Part shown: positions 7,513 to 16,338 of the stretch, one piece after another
Layout of the letters: each line of letters starts with the position of its first letter
How positions within the stretch are numbered: the first letter of the stretch is position 1
Source of the DNA: Nodularia sp. NIES-3585
GTDB taxonomy: Bacteria > Cyanobacteriota > Cyanobacteriia > Cyanobacteriales > Nostocaceae
Assembly (NCBI RefSeq): GCF_002218065.1
Contig: NZ_BDUB01000001.1
Coordinates: 941,567 to 1,005,566 of the forward strand
DNA: 64,000 bases
Reading direction: 5' to 3'
Notes under the pieces: generated by a model
Told to the model about the DNA's origin: nothing
The model's input: the letters and a program-made list of their open reading frames with translations, nothing else
Databases searched by the model: none
Translations under genes and position numbers: made by a program

Positions 7513-9654
7513 TCAGGTTAATTCCCCAAACTTTGGACTCCACCATCCTTTTGCTGTGTTAAAGTAAGCCACATCCTGATGTTTCTTGTCCTGACGAGAT
7601 TTAGGGTCTGAACATCGCAGCATCGTTTTTGGTTGCCCATCCTTTGTATAGCTGTATTCTTCCAAAGGCTTTTGGCATACAGGACAGGGATGTGAAGTTA
7701 TCTTAGCTGGGGGTTTTGGCTGATTCTCTTGACTGCGCGGTGCTTCCCAAGTCTTAGAACGTTCGCTCCAAAACAACACCACATTTTCACAACCACTGGT
7801 ACACTTAAGAAAATATTTCTTCTTTACCTTAGTACTGGGAACCTTAGACATAAAACTTTTGCACTCAGGGCAACGAGTTCTAGAAGTTTCCAACTGACGC
7901 TGGGGAAAGGCTTTACTATTTGATGCACCTGTAACCAGGGTTTTGGCTTGGGATAATGCGGGTATAAAATAATCCTGATTCCAACCACTGAGATATTGCT
8001 GCCAATTCTGTTTGCCAAGAGCGATCGCATCCAGGGCATCTTCCATTTTAGCTGTAAACTCAGCTTCCAACAAATCGGGTAAAGCCTTCTGCAAAAACTC
8101 ATCAACCTCTAAACCTAAAGTTGTGGGTTGCAAATTATCTTTTTTCAATTCTACATAAGCCCGTTTTTTGAGAGTGGCTACTGTGGGAGCATAGGTGCTG
8201 GGGCGACCAATGCCTTTGCGTTCCATTACTTGTACCAGTTTTGGTTCACTGTAGCGTTGTGGCGGCTGGGTTTGCTTCTGCTCATGTCCCGCATTTTCCA
8301 ACGTCAGCGCAAGTCCTTGTTTTAAAGCAGGTAAATCTGAATCTTTGCTGAGATTGTTCCAATACCGCGCATAACCGTAGAACTCAATTACTTGTCCTCT
8401 GGCTTGCCATAACAGATTTCCTGACTGGGTGATTATTTGAGTTTTGCGGAGTTGGGCAGCTTTGCACTGGGAAGCGATCGCACGTTTCCAAATCCACACG
8501 TACAGGTTAAACTCATCAGGCGAAATTTCTTGCTTTAACTGTGCTGAAGGGCGGAATACATCTGTAGGACGGATAGCCTCATGTGCTTCTTGAGCCGATT
8601 TGCTGCTACGGTGTTTGGCTACATTCTGCGGTACATTCTCCGGGTCATTTTGCGCTAACCATTGACGAGCGCTGGCACAAAACTCAGGACTCAACATTAC
8701 TGAATCTGTCCGCATATATGTGATTAACCCAGCCTCATACAGCTTTTGAGCCACCTGCATGGTTTTGTCTGGGGAAAATCTCAGTTTGGAACCTGCGGCT
8801 TGCTGAAGAGTAGAAGTGGTGAATGGTGGTGGTGGTTGGCGATTAACTGTTTTACCTTCGACTTGGATAATTTTATGAGGATGTCGCCCTGCTTCTTCAA
8901 CTAATCTTGTAGCCTCAGCTTCAGATAAAACACGTTTAGATTCGGGTGATTTTGTAGCGTTTGGGTTGGCATCATCATTAGTGTCAGTTTCTTCCTGCTG
9001 TGCTGAGGGGCGAGAATCAGTTGTCCCGTTGTAGAAAGCCCGAAATCCTTCAGCGTAATCAACAAAAACGTTCCAGTAATCCTGGGGGACAAACGCCTGA
9101 ATTTCCCTCTCTCTCTGGCAGATGAGGTGTAATGTGGCACTTTGAACTCTGCCTACACTTTTCGCACCGTTATTTAATGCCCAAACCAGGGGACTGCCTT
9201 TGTACCCCACCAACTTATCTAGACAATCTCGGCACAGCCCCGCACCCACTAAGTTGAAATCCAGTTTTCTGGAGTTAGCGATCGCACTCCTGACCGCCGA
9301 TGCCGTAATTTCCGTATAAACCACTCGTTTGGGTTCTTTCAATCCCAAAACTTCCTTGAGATGCCAAGCGATGGTTTCACCTTCCCGGTCTGGGTCTGTT
9401 GCCAAAATCACCTCATCAACTTGTTTGACTGCGGCTTTGAGTTTTTGAATGGTTTCTTTGGCTCGTTGATCACGAGGGATGTAGTGACATTTGATATTGC
9501 TTCCATCAATGCTGAATCCCAGTGAATCATCACCATCGTTACTCAGTTCTCGGATGTGACCACAACTAGCCCGGACAATCCAATCTGTACCCAAGATTTG
9601 ACTGAGTTTTTTGACTTTACCGGGGGATTCAACTACAAGGAGACGTTTCGGCAT
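7513..9654 (-). CDS. Type IA DNA topoisomerase, second copy (713 residues)
   Basis: The Toprim domain starts RLLVVESPGKVKKL and carries the acidic triad ATDPDREGE near residue 105. The catalytic tyrosine is in LITYMRTDS near residue 313, and GRPSTYAPTVATLKKR follows. The C-terminus has two cysteine clusters (CPECKSFMSK..CTSGC and CPVCQKP..RCSDP), which look like topoisomerase zinc fingers. Such enzymes relax negative supercoils. A longer, differently ended topoisomerase I is at 30156, so this is a paralogue. Its role beside the main TopA is unknown. The stop is 58 bases upstream of the DUF937 gene start. Confidence 0.88.
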   Translation of the reverse strand: MPKRLLVVESPGKVKKLSQILGTDWIVRASCGHIRELSNDGDDSLGFSIDGSNIKCHYIPRDQRAKETIQKLKAAVKQVDEVILATDPDREGETIAWHLKEVLGLKEPKRVVYTEITASAVRSAIANSRKLDFNLVGAGLCRDCLDKLVGYKGSPLVWALNNGAKSVGRVQSATLHLICQREREIQAFVPQDYWNVFVDYAEGFRAFYNGTTDSRPSAQQEETDTNDDANPNATKSPESKRVLSEAEATRLVEEAGRHPHKIIQVEGKTVNRQPPPPFTTSTLQQAAGSKLRFSPDKTMQVAQKLYEAGLITYMRTDSVMLSPEFCASARQWLAQNDPENVPQNVAKHRSSKSAQEAHEAIRPTDVFRPSAQLKQEISPDEFNLYVWIWKRAIASQCKAAQLRKTQIITQSGNLLWQARGQVIEFYGYARYWNNLSKDSDLPALKQGLALTLENAGHEQKQTQPPQRYSEPKLVQVMERKGIGRPSTYAPTVATLKKRAYVELKKDNLQPTTLGLEVDEFLQKALPDLLEAEFTAKMEDALDAIALGKQNWQQYLSGWNQDYFIPALSQAKTLVTGASNSKAFPQRQLETSRTRCPECKSFMSKVPSTKVKKKYFLKCTSGCENVVLFWSERSKTWEAPRSQENQPKPPAKITSHPCPVCQKPLEEYSYTKDGQPKTMLRCSDPKSRQDKKHQDVAYFNTAKGWWSPKFGELT

Positions 9655-9690
9655 GGCAGATGCACTTTAGATACTTTATAACAATGGTAG

Positions 9691-9720
9691 TGGCGTGGCA
9701 AGGCTAAAATGTTGCATTAG
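9691..9720. repeat. Palindromic interspersed element, half copy
   Basis: TGGCGTGGCAAGGCTAAAAT, continuing to 9720, is the reverse complement of the right half of the element at 4297-4341, with only small differences. It lies between the topoisomerase start and the 3' end of the PfkB kinase gene. One arm of the stem is missing. Confidence 0.5.
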
Positions 9721-9780
9721 CCAAAGTCCCTATCATCGGCGTTTATCGGCGGTTTGTTACCTCTAAACTAATGCACTATT

Positions 9781-10653
9781 TTAGGCTTTTTCCATCCAGC
9801 GACGCGTACCAAAAAATTGACAGGAGTTAGCAGCAATCTTAGCAGCCTGTGCTAAAGCATCAGTAAAACTTGCCTGTAAAATGTAATTACAGAATGCACC
9901 ATGAAAAATATCTCCAGCCCCAAGGGTATCAACCGCTTGAATTTGGGGTGTATCCACAGTACCGGTTTGAGTGGAAGATAAATATTCAATCGGGTTTTCC
10001 CCGTGAGTAATGGCGATGTGGGGAATATCAAAAGTACTCAGGTAGGCAAATACTTCAGCTTCAGTGTGGCAGCTAGGGGGATAAAAATTTGCCGAACACA
10101 GGGCATAATCAACAAAAGGCAAAATTTGCTCAAATCCTGGTTTCCAACTACCACCATCAATAACTATAGGGATATTTTTAGCTTTAGCTATTTTGGCTAT
10201 GCTGAGGCTAACAGCCATCTGATGCCCGTCAATTAAAACAATATTAATATCCTGTAAAATATCTGGCGGGATAGTTGCACCGCTGGCTTGACTTTTGGCA
10301 GCATTTATGGAAATCACGGCTCGTTCACCTGTGCCTTGGGTGATAATGATGGAAGATACAGGTGGGGCTGTAGTCATACTAGGTTGAAGATCCGCGATCG
10401 CCACTTGATAATTTGCCAAATCTCCCCGAATCAGTTGCGTCATCGGATGAGAACCCAGCACACCCAAAACTTGAGTTTGATTGCCTAAATAACTAAAGGT
10501 AACAGCCGCATTGGTAGCTGGTCCACCGGCTGCTAAAGTATAGTCATTAGCGACAATCTTCTGATTATTTCTAGGGGCAGAATCAGCGAGGTAAATTAAA
10601 TCCAAGGTGACTAAACCCACAAATAACCCACGCTGGGATTTGAGATTATTCAA
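9781..10653 (-). CDS. PfkB-family carbohydrate kinase
   Basis: 290 residues of the ribokinase/PfkB fold. AAGGPATNAAVTFSYLG near residue 37 is the N-terminal substrate-binding glycine signature. VDTLGAGDIFHGAFC near residue 240 is the C-terminal signature with the catalytic Asp in GAGD. The substrate (sugar or nucleoside) cannot be read from sequence. The only start that keeps the full fold is a TTG at 10653, since an in-frame stop lies just upstream. It is divergent from rsmI, whose ATG is 30 bases away, so the two promoters must overlap the opposite gene. Confidence 0.8.
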   Translation of the reverse strand: MNNLKSQRGLFVGLVTLDLIYLADSAPRNNQKIVANDYTLAAGGPATNAAVTFSYLGNQTQVLGVLGSHPMTQLIRGDLANYQVAIADLQPSMTTAPPVSSIIITQGTGERAVISINAAKSQASGATIPPDILQDINIVLIDGHQMAVSLSIAKIAKAKNIPIVIDGGSWKPGFEQILPFVDYALCSANFYPPSCHTEAEVFAYLSTFDIPHIAITHGENPIEYLSSTQTGTVDTPQIQAVDTLGAGDIFHGAFCNYILQASFTDALAQAAKIAANSCQFFGTRRWMEKA

Positions 10654-10683
10654 TTGTATCCCCTAGCTCTTATTTTCTCACTC

Positions 10684-11547
10684 ATGCAGACTGATCCCAA
10701 ACCAGGAACACTTTACATCGTCGGTACACCAATTGGCAATCTGGAAGATATCACCTTTCGGGCGGTGCGAATTTTGCAAACGGTAAATCTGATTGCAGCC
10801 GAAGACACTCGCCACACAGGGAAACTACTACAGCATTTTCAAATTAAAACTCCCCAGATAAGTTACCACGAACACAATAGCCATAGCCGCATCCCGGAAT
10901 TATTAGAGTATATGGGAAATGGGCAGGCGATCGCTCTAGTTAGTGATGCGGGAATGCCGGCAATTTCTGATCCTGGCTATGAACTGGTGAAAGCTTGTGT
11001 TGAGGCGGGAGTACCAGTTGTACCTATTCCGGGGGCGAGTGCCGCCATTACGGCTTTAAGTGCAGCAGGATTACCTACAGACAGGTTTGTTTTTGAAGGC
11101 TTTCTGCCAGCCAAAGGGCAAAAACGCCGTGAATACTTAGAATTAATTCAGGCAGAACCCCGCACTTTAATTTTCTACGAATCACCACATCGTTTACGAG
11201 AAAGTTTACAAGACTTGGCGACAGTTTGGGGAAGCGATCGCCAAATTGTGCTGGCACGGGAGTTAACTAAATTATACGAAGAATTTTGGCGGGGAACCAT
11301 TGCCGAAGCGATCGCTCATTATAGCCAACGCGAACCCCAAGGAGAATATACTCTAGTTGTCGCCGGAATTACCGCCAGTCAACCCCAACTCACAGAAGAA
11401 CAGCTAAAAGCCGAATTACTCGACATTATGAGTCAGGGCGTATCGCGATCGCAAGCCAGCCGTCAATTAGCAAAAATCACCTCTGTTCCCCGTCGTCAAC
11501 TTTATCAACTAGCGCTTTCTTTAGTTCTCAATTCTGAGCCAAATTAA
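10684..11547 (+). CDS. rsmI: 16S rRNA (cytidine-1402-2'-O)-methyltransferase
   Basis: About 287 residues from the ATG at 10684; an upstream TTG at 10654 gives a poor leader. The tetrapyrrole-methylase fold starts GTLYIVGTPIGNLEDITFRA, and AAEDTRHTGKLLQHF and ALVSDAGMPAISDPG are the RsmI signatures. PGASAAITALSAAGL and FYESPHRL complete the family pattern. The enzyme methylates C1402 in the decoding centre of 16S rRNA with SAM. Confidence 0.92.
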   Translation: MQTDPKPGTLYIVGTPIGNLEDITFRAVRILQTVNLIAAEDTRHTGKLLQHFQIKTPQISYHEHNSHSRIPELLEYMGNGQAIALVSDAGMPAISDPGYELVKACVEAGVPVVPIPGASAAITALSAAGLPTDRFVFEGFLPAKGQKRREYLELIQAEPRTLIFYESPHRLRESLQDLATVWGSDRQIVLARELTKLYEEFWRGTIAEAIAHYSQREPQGEYTLVVAGITASQPQLTEEQLKAELLDIMSQGVSRSQASRQLAKITSVPRRQLYQLALSLVLNSEPN

Positions 11548-11744
11548 AGTAATGCGGATTTGACAACAGTATATTTACTTGGTTATGTCTAAATTAAGTA
11601 AATAAAACTTTCGTAAAGTCCAGTATTTTGAGTCAAACTTCCCAATAATTAAGTGTATCATTTGCTGACTCTACTAAAAAACAAAATATGGGCAGACTTT
11701 TAATTAAACTCATAGGTTGAAGTTTATTTTTTGTAGGCATCTAG

Positions 11745-12032
11745 TTTTTTGCTCAAAACGTCATATCTGTAAGCAGTTACTATTCAATTTTTTACCGCCG
11801 ACTACCAGCTACTATCTCAGTTTTAGCCATCATCTCAGGAGTCTTTTCACTGTTGTTCTTCCCTAGAGAAACTAGGAACCTGGGATCGATTTTACTAGCT
11901 ATTGGCTTAGTGCTAGTTTTCTTAAGCCGTGGCGTAATTTTTAGATCAACTAGCTTGTGGAATTTGTTGGTGGCTTTAGGGGCGTTAATAACTGGAAATC
12001 AATTATTAAATACTGGTAAAGTCCGCTTTTGA
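11745..12032 (+). pseudogene. Small two-helix membrane-protein frame without a recognisable start
   Basis: An open frame of 95 codons follows an in-frame stop at 11742 and ends at 12032. It reads like a real protein: a basic segment FYRRLP, a hydrophobic helix, a charged turn PRETRNLG, a second helix SILLAIGLVLVFL, and an end ITGNQLLNTGKVRF. No ATG or GTG precedes the first helix. The first usable codons are an ATT before FYRR or the CTG/TTG pair at 11850-11855 inside the first helix. It may be a gene that lost its 5' end or one using a rare start. The 11548-11744 stretch shows nothing. Confidence 0.35.
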
Positions 12033-12070
12033 AACCTTGTTGTCGTTTTTGTTAATTCCTTTGGGTCTAG

Positions 12071-12125
12071 CGGCGCTGACCGTGGAACTTCCAGCGCCGA
12101 AGATAGAGAACAGGACTGAAGTCCT
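12071..12125. repeat. Two hairpins in the rpsU leader region
   Basis: CGGCGCTG (12071) pairs with CAGCGCCG (12092-12099). CAGGACT-GA-AGTCCTG at 12111-12125 is a compact perfect hairpin. The second matches a dispersed element I recall from many cyanobacterial intergenic regions. They lie 70-120 bases before rpsU and may be inside its leader RNA. Confidence 0.45.
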
Positions 12126-12193
12126 GACTACGAACCTCTAAGTTTGAGGCTAAAATTACTATTGAAAATATTGATTATGAGGATACAGCAAGA

Positions 12194-12370
12194 ATGACCC
12201 AAGTCGTTCTAGGAGAAAACGAAGGCATAGATTCAGCTTTGCGTCGGTTTAAACGCCAGGTCTCTAAAGCTGGTATATTAGCTGATGTCAAATTCCATCG
12301 GCATTTTGAAACACCTTTAGAAAAGCGCAAGCGTAAGCTGGTATTAGCTAGACGCAATCGACGTTTTTAA
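12194..12370 (+). CDS. rpsU: 30S ribosomal protein S21 (bS21)
   Basis: A 58-residue frame found by direct translation. It reads [20 protein letters not shown] and continues with a basic helix to [10 protein letters not shown]. The LGENE..D.ALRRFKR start and the KRKRKL tail are the S21 pattern. S21 sits on the small-subunit platform and helps initiation on mRNA. The ATG at 12194 follows AGGATACAGCAAGA, a purine-rich site at reasonable distance. The gene stands alone. An imperfect inverted repeat (GGTGTTGCTTA / TAAGCAATAACACC, about 12392-12433) follows it. Confidence 0.9.
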   Translation: MTQVVLGENEGIDSALRRFKRQVSKAGILADVKFHRHFETPLEKRKRKLVLARRNRRF

Positions 12371-12572
12371 TCAACCTATTTGGGTTATTACTGGTGTTGC
12401 TTAAGGGCATAACCTGAAATAAGCAATAACACCTCGCCTGATATTTTTATATGAAATTTTTGGATATACCCCACCCCATTCAGAGGTGAGGGTATATTAC
12501 TTTAATGATATATTAATACTCAGGACAATTTTCAATTAAGGGAATCGACAAGAAAGCTATCGAACCATTAAG

Positions 12573-12920
12573 GTGCTGATTAGAACAAACAAACACCAGA
12601 TCGATAGCCAGATGGAAATTGTACTAGGCTCGAACAATTGGAAGAAAGCCCAAAACAAAGTTGCTTCATTGTATGAGTACGTTGCTAATTGCCGTAAAGA
12701 TTGGCACAGAAAACTGTCTCATCAAACTTGTGACAGCGCCGGGATGGTGTTTGTTGAAGATTTAAATTTAGTTGGCTTGTCCCGTGGAATGCTGGGTAAG
12801 CATTGCTTGGATGCCGGATTTGGACAATTCTTCAACATTCTTGAACAGACTTATTTTGTGCGTGATGTCTATTTTCAGAAAGTAGATGCCCGAAAAACCA
12901 GTCAGATTCGCCCTAACTAG
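12573..12920 (+). pseudogene. Truncated TnpB (IS200/IS605-family OrfB) remnant
   Basis: An open frame of about 115 codons retains the middle of a TnpB-type RNA-guided nuclease: GSNNWKKAQNKVASLYEYVA, then HQTCDSAGMVFVEDLNLVGL with the RuvC-II Glu, then KHCLDAGFGQFFNILEQ and VDARKTSQIRPN. The N-terminal half with RuvC-I is absent, and the frame ends where the zinc finger and RuvC-III should begin. The gene is therefore dead. A stem-loop (12466-12495) lies upstream. It belongs to a different TnpB subfamily from the intact copy at 53187. Confidence 0.8.
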
Positions 12921-13118
12921 TTTACTGGACTAAGTGATTCTTTCACTACATCGTAGTAGAAAAATTCTCAACTACACACACCCACCTTCAAGTTTTTGGT
13001 GTATAAACTCAAAACTCTTTGCCGATTCTTGTTGAAAAGCATTAAGGTCGGCGAGAGAATGAGTTAAGATCAAATACACAGGGATAAAAATAAAGCAAAG
13101 TTCCCGGACTTCCCAGCA

Positions 13119-13265
13119 ATGCCAATGACTACAAGTAAGCAAATCAAACAACCGCGATCAACACTTGATTTGTGGTGTTTTTTATTACATAATTACGGTA
13201 ATACTCACCAGCAAATATTAATCTGGTTAGGAAAATTACCGAATTGTGTAACTTCTCAAAGGTAG
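13119..13265 (+). CDS. Possible 48-codon ORF, perhaps a broken gene
   Basis: ATG at 13119 opens a 48-residue frame containing LDLWCFLLHNYGNTHQQILI, closed by TAG at 13263. Beyond that TAG the same frame stays open for 34 more codons to 13370 and reads like protein (TFAERPEGDFVQQV). Either this is a chance frame or a single nonsense change split an 83-residue protein. I do not recognise it. The rest of 12921-13492 has no other candidate. Confidence 0.22.
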   Translation: MPMTTSKQIKQPRSTLDLWCFLLHNYGNTHQQILIWLGKLPNCVTSQR

Positions 13266-13492
13266 ACATTCGCTGAACGACCTGAAGGAGATTTTGTTCA
13301 ACAGGTTAGTAGCTGTGAGTCTGTGACTTCAAATTTCTCTAGATTTTGGCAAATATCAGCAAGTCTATAGGTAGAATCATCAGACCCAGTGATTCTGAAC
13401 TACGGAACAGATTTCTCAAAGGTATATCTAAAAGGGGTAAAACCCAAATTTCACAGGTTTAACTACGTTGTTTAAAAAGGTAGAAGCAGTAC

Positions 13493-13804
13493 ATGCTACA
13501 CCGCAAGATTTATCAACTGTGTTGCGACGGGCGCGAGGTATGTGTATTCTTGCGGGACCAGCAACGCTGGATTGAACGCGCCCGCATCCTCGATATAGAG
13601 GGGGACTTAGTGACTCTACGCTACGAAACGGACGAGGAAGATGAAGTTTGTGCCTGGGAGGAAATGGTTCGTCTGGAAAGCATTGGCTCTGTAACTCAAA
13701 AGTTAGCCTCAGTGCCACGCGGTAATGCAGAATTTCTGATGACGGAAGATTGTCCAGAATCAGAGCGGATACGTAACAATTCTCCCGATTCAAATCCTGA
13801 GTAG
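13493..13804 (+). CDS. Small conserved cyanobacterial protein, function unknown
   Basis: 103 residues, acidic at the C-terminus. The core MLHRKIYQLCCDGREVCVFL continues into WIERARILDIEGDLVTLRYET and ends in a disordered tail. The core looks like a small beta-barrel. I recall near-identical proteins in other Nostocales (possibly the group named DUF6679, not checked). Alone between repeats, and followed by a hairpin at 13822. The 121-codon antisense frame over it is a shadow. Confidence 0.7.
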   Translation: MLHRKIYQLCCDGREVCVFLRDQQRWIERARILDIEGDLVTLRYETDEEDEVCAWEEMVRLESIGSVTQKLASVPRGNAEFLMTEDCPESERIRNNSPDSNPE

Positions 13805-13821
13805 AGACTCAATTAACCTAA

Positions 13822-13849
13822 GTAGAGACGCGACTAATCGCGTCTTTAC
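13822..13849. terminator. Hairpin between convergent genes, possible bidirectional terminator
   Basis: GTAGAGACGCGA, loop CTAA, then TCGCGTCTTTAC: 12 paired positions with one wobble. It lies in the 77-base gap between two convergent genes and belongs to the GTAGAGACG repeat family also seen at 3395 and 43767. Confidence 0.55.
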
Positions 13850-13881
13850 AAGAATTATTTACAGCAATTTTCAGGATTTAA

Positions 13882-15516
13882 TCAGCGTTCAAAAGCCGGA
13901 CAGTAACCCTCAAGAGTCACTTTGAAGTTATATAACGGGGAGGCGGGATTCCAACACCGTTGACCTCTTTGGTGTCCACAACTACCACAACAATCTATAT
14001 CAGTCCCAGTATAGCGATCGCCATTTTGGTGCAGCAATTCTTTGGGAGACAATCCCCGTAATACTAATTCTTCACCCTGCCAACGTGCTTCAATTAAACC
14101 AGTATCGGCAAACTGTCGCCAACGTGGGTCATGTGTAATGGCATCGGGTAAAGTGACTGTGATTACCGTTCCTAACTCTGTGAGTTCCCCTTCATAATTA
14201 GTTTCTGGGGGTGCTGGTTGTAAAAATGTCTCGCCAATTGGCAGTTCTACTAAAGTCCCAGCCGCCGGAGAATGCACGTGATAACGGTTCTGTAGTTCCT
14301 CTAAGCTAGTTAAATCTGCTAAGTATGCCGGGGAACCGTGGACAAAAACAACGTGCTGGGGACGCAAATTATGAATTAGTTGAGTAGTTCCAGGACAGTC
14401 ACTATGCTGGGCGAGAAGATAACTTTCGTCTGTAGTAGTTGCTGAATATTTGGGATTAACTTTTATATCAATTTTTTCTGGTAACAGAATCACCCAAGGG
14501 CCTGTTTCCCTTTGGCAGTATTGGTTTAAATCAGCTGTGGAGTCTGTCAGGACAATACAGGGAGACTTACCCACAGTGGCACGATGTTCTGACTGCAAAC
14601 GTCGGACTCGCGGACGGACTCGTTCATCCCAAAACAAGGGTTGATGGCGGGCGAAGTTCTGCACTGATGGCGGTAAGTGGGGCAGTAATTCCAGGTAAGC
14701 ATCGCAACCAGTGGCCACAGCACCATCAACCCAGATATCTAAATCTCGTCCGGTGAAGTGGTGGTGAGAACGTAACAGCATCAACAATTCTTGACCCAAA
14801 CCCAAAGCGGGTGTAGGGAGTAGCACAGAACAACGGTCTGCGATCGCGCGATTAATCCGTTCAGCTAGTTGATTCTCTTGGTTGCGACGATGAGGATGGC
14901 GCGATGTGCCATAAGTACCTTCAATAATCAGTACATTTAACTCTAATCCCCGTAACTCTTCTAAACGCAAACCTTCCACTAGCCGAGAGTTAGATAAGAA
15001 AAAATCCCCTGTATACAGTAGCTTGTAAGAACGCTCTTCTGTGGTGTAGGTGAGTAAAATTACTACTGCCCCTGGTAGATGTCCGGCGGGAAATAATTCC
15101 ACTACCAGACCTTCTTGGATTTCTACCGGCGATCGCAACGGCAAAGCATGACAAAGCAGAGGAATTTCCTGGGGGTCTTGGTCTAGCCAATTCAGAGGTA
15201 GTAACTTACTCGTTACCTCGCTGGCATAGATAGGTAAAACAGGGAAAGCCTGATGTAGTTCTAGCAATCCTCTAGCGTGGTCTGGGTGGGCGTGACTGAC
15301 CAAAACCAAATCTGCCGGCATTGGGGAATTAGCCAACGAGGTCAGCAATGATGAAGTATCCCTCAATCCACAATCTAGAAGAATGCGGTGTGGTCCCATC
15401 CTGACTAATAAACACACACCCTCATCATCATGCTGGACACTATAGGGTAAACAGTTTAATTGACTCCCTGCCTCTTCCGCATCAACTCCAGAGGATGCCG
15501 ACAGATTATCCCTCAT
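13882..15516 (-). CDS. Metallo-beta-lactamase-fold hydrolase, beta-CASP/RNase-like
   Basis: About 544 residues. The start is taken at the ATG at 15516 because GGGGAGGA stands 5 bases upstream of it; the longer frame (to 15603) has no such site. The MBL zinc signature is SHAHPDHARG, followed by PAGHLPGAVVILLTYT and YTGDF, with a further LIIEGTYG motif as in CPSF/RNase J-type enzymes. The middle holds a beta-CASP-like insert (TPALGLGQELLMLL), and VFVHGSPAYL gives the late histidine. The C-terminus has a cysteine-rich end (DCCGSCGHQRGQRC and a last Cys), a possible extra metal site. Probably an RNA nuclease; the target is unknown. Confidence 0.8.
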   Translation of the reverse strand: MRDNLSASSGVDAEEAGSQLNCLPYSVQHDDEGVCLLVRMGPHRILLDCGLRDTSSLLTSLANSPMPADLVLVSHAHPDHARGLLELHQAFPVLPIYASEVTSKLLPLNWLDQDPQEIPLLCHALPLRSPVEIQEGLVVELFPAGHLPGAVVILLTYTTEERSYKLLYTGDFFLSNSRLVEGLRLEELRGLELNVLIIEGTYGTSRHPHRRNQENQLAERINRAIADRCSVLLPTPALGLGQELLMLLRSHHHFTGRDLDIWVDGAVATGCDAYLELLPHLPPSVQNFARHQPLFWDERVRPRVRRLQSEHRATVGKSPCIVLTDSTADLNQYCQRETGPWVILLPEKIDIKVNPKYSATTTDESYLLAQHSDCPGTTQLIHNLRPQHVVFVHGSPAYLADLTSLEELQNRYHVHSPAAGTLVELPIGETFLQPAPPETNYEGELTELGTVITVTLPDAITHDPRWRQFADTGLIEARWQGEELVLRGLSPKELLHQNGDRYTGTDIDCCGSCGHQRGQRCWNPASPLYNFKVTLEGYCPAFER

Positions 15517-15753
15517 GCTTTCCTCCCCTTTAACCTGATCATGATTGACATACCTCAAAAGCCAAGAATTATTCTGAGTCTTGGTTTTTTGACTTAGGGG
15601 CAAACTTTATTTTGCGCCCCTACACCCTGAGAAAGCAAATTTTTGATTGGGGAGGACGCTAACACCGGACTCAAGCCAGTTCAGAAAATTTGGTTAACAA
15701 GAAACTTTCATCTTTGGGTTTAAAGGAGTTTGCCTCTTGCCGATTTTGCCTTC

Positions 15754-15876
15754 CTAATGTGCAGATCCATTACCGTGATAGTTTTCTGAATCATAAAAGC
15801 CATTTTTAGTACCAAAGAACAGGCACGCAACAGTGAATAGAACTGTTAATCCCGCTAAAATCAGCTTGACATCCAT
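15754..15876 (-). CDS. ndhP: Single-helix 40-residue protein, probable NDH-1 subunit P
   Basis: Found by direct translation, too short for ordinary ORF lists. It starts MDVKLILAGLTVLFTVACLF, one membrane helix, then a hydrophilic end FFGTKNGFYDSENYHGNGSAH (split here: FFGTKNGFYD, SENYHGNGSAH). I recall this C-terminus from the small NdhP subunit of cyanobacterial NDH-1, which stabilises the complex for cyclic electron flow. The match is from memory. GAGG lies upstream of the ATG. The surrounding 15517-15753 and 15877-16338 stretches carry only hairpins and no other gene. Confidence 0.6.
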   Translation of the reverse strand: MDVKLILAGLTVLFTVACLFFGTKNGFYDSENYHGNGSAH

Positions 15877-16190
15877 TTCTTTGCTATTCCTCGCTAAAGA
15901 CTTTTTTATAGTAATAGAATGCTGAGGAAATTCAGGTGAATCACCAGAAAATCTTTACTATGGTTGGGCTGATTGAGCAATAGGTAAATTTACTACAATC
16001 AGTCAAATTGTATAACTTTTCCGGTAACCTGTCCATGCATATCATCAACCTGGAACCAAGGCGAAATAAATCTTAAAAAAGAAAAGATGTTTCCTAGTTT
16101 TAATTCTCAGTTTGTTTATTGAATAGAATTCATATATAGAAATCATATTTGATTTATGAAACACACGTAGGGCCTGTGATCACGAAGTTT

Positions 16191-16220
16191 AACGCACCAA
16201 GACTCAGAAAACGGTGCGTT
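16191..16220. repeat. Inverted repeat in the leader of the amidase gene
   Basis: AACGCACC and GGTGCGTT pair perfectly over 8 bp around a 14-base loop. It lies 120 bases before the amidase start within an AT-rich stretch and may be a dispersed repeat. A regulatory role is not shown. Confidence 0.4.
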
Positions 16221-16338
16221 AGGCTAAAGCAATAACACACCCTACATATACTTAGGTTTTTTCAATAATCAAATCGGATTCATATATAAATGTATTTATA
16301 CTGTAAAGATTAACACATAAAACGACATAAATGCTTTA

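Noticed and set aside
13428-13793. 121-codon minus-strand frame
   Set aside because: It is antisense to the better supported 103-residue gene and rich in Ser/Pro/Arg, as shadow frames are.
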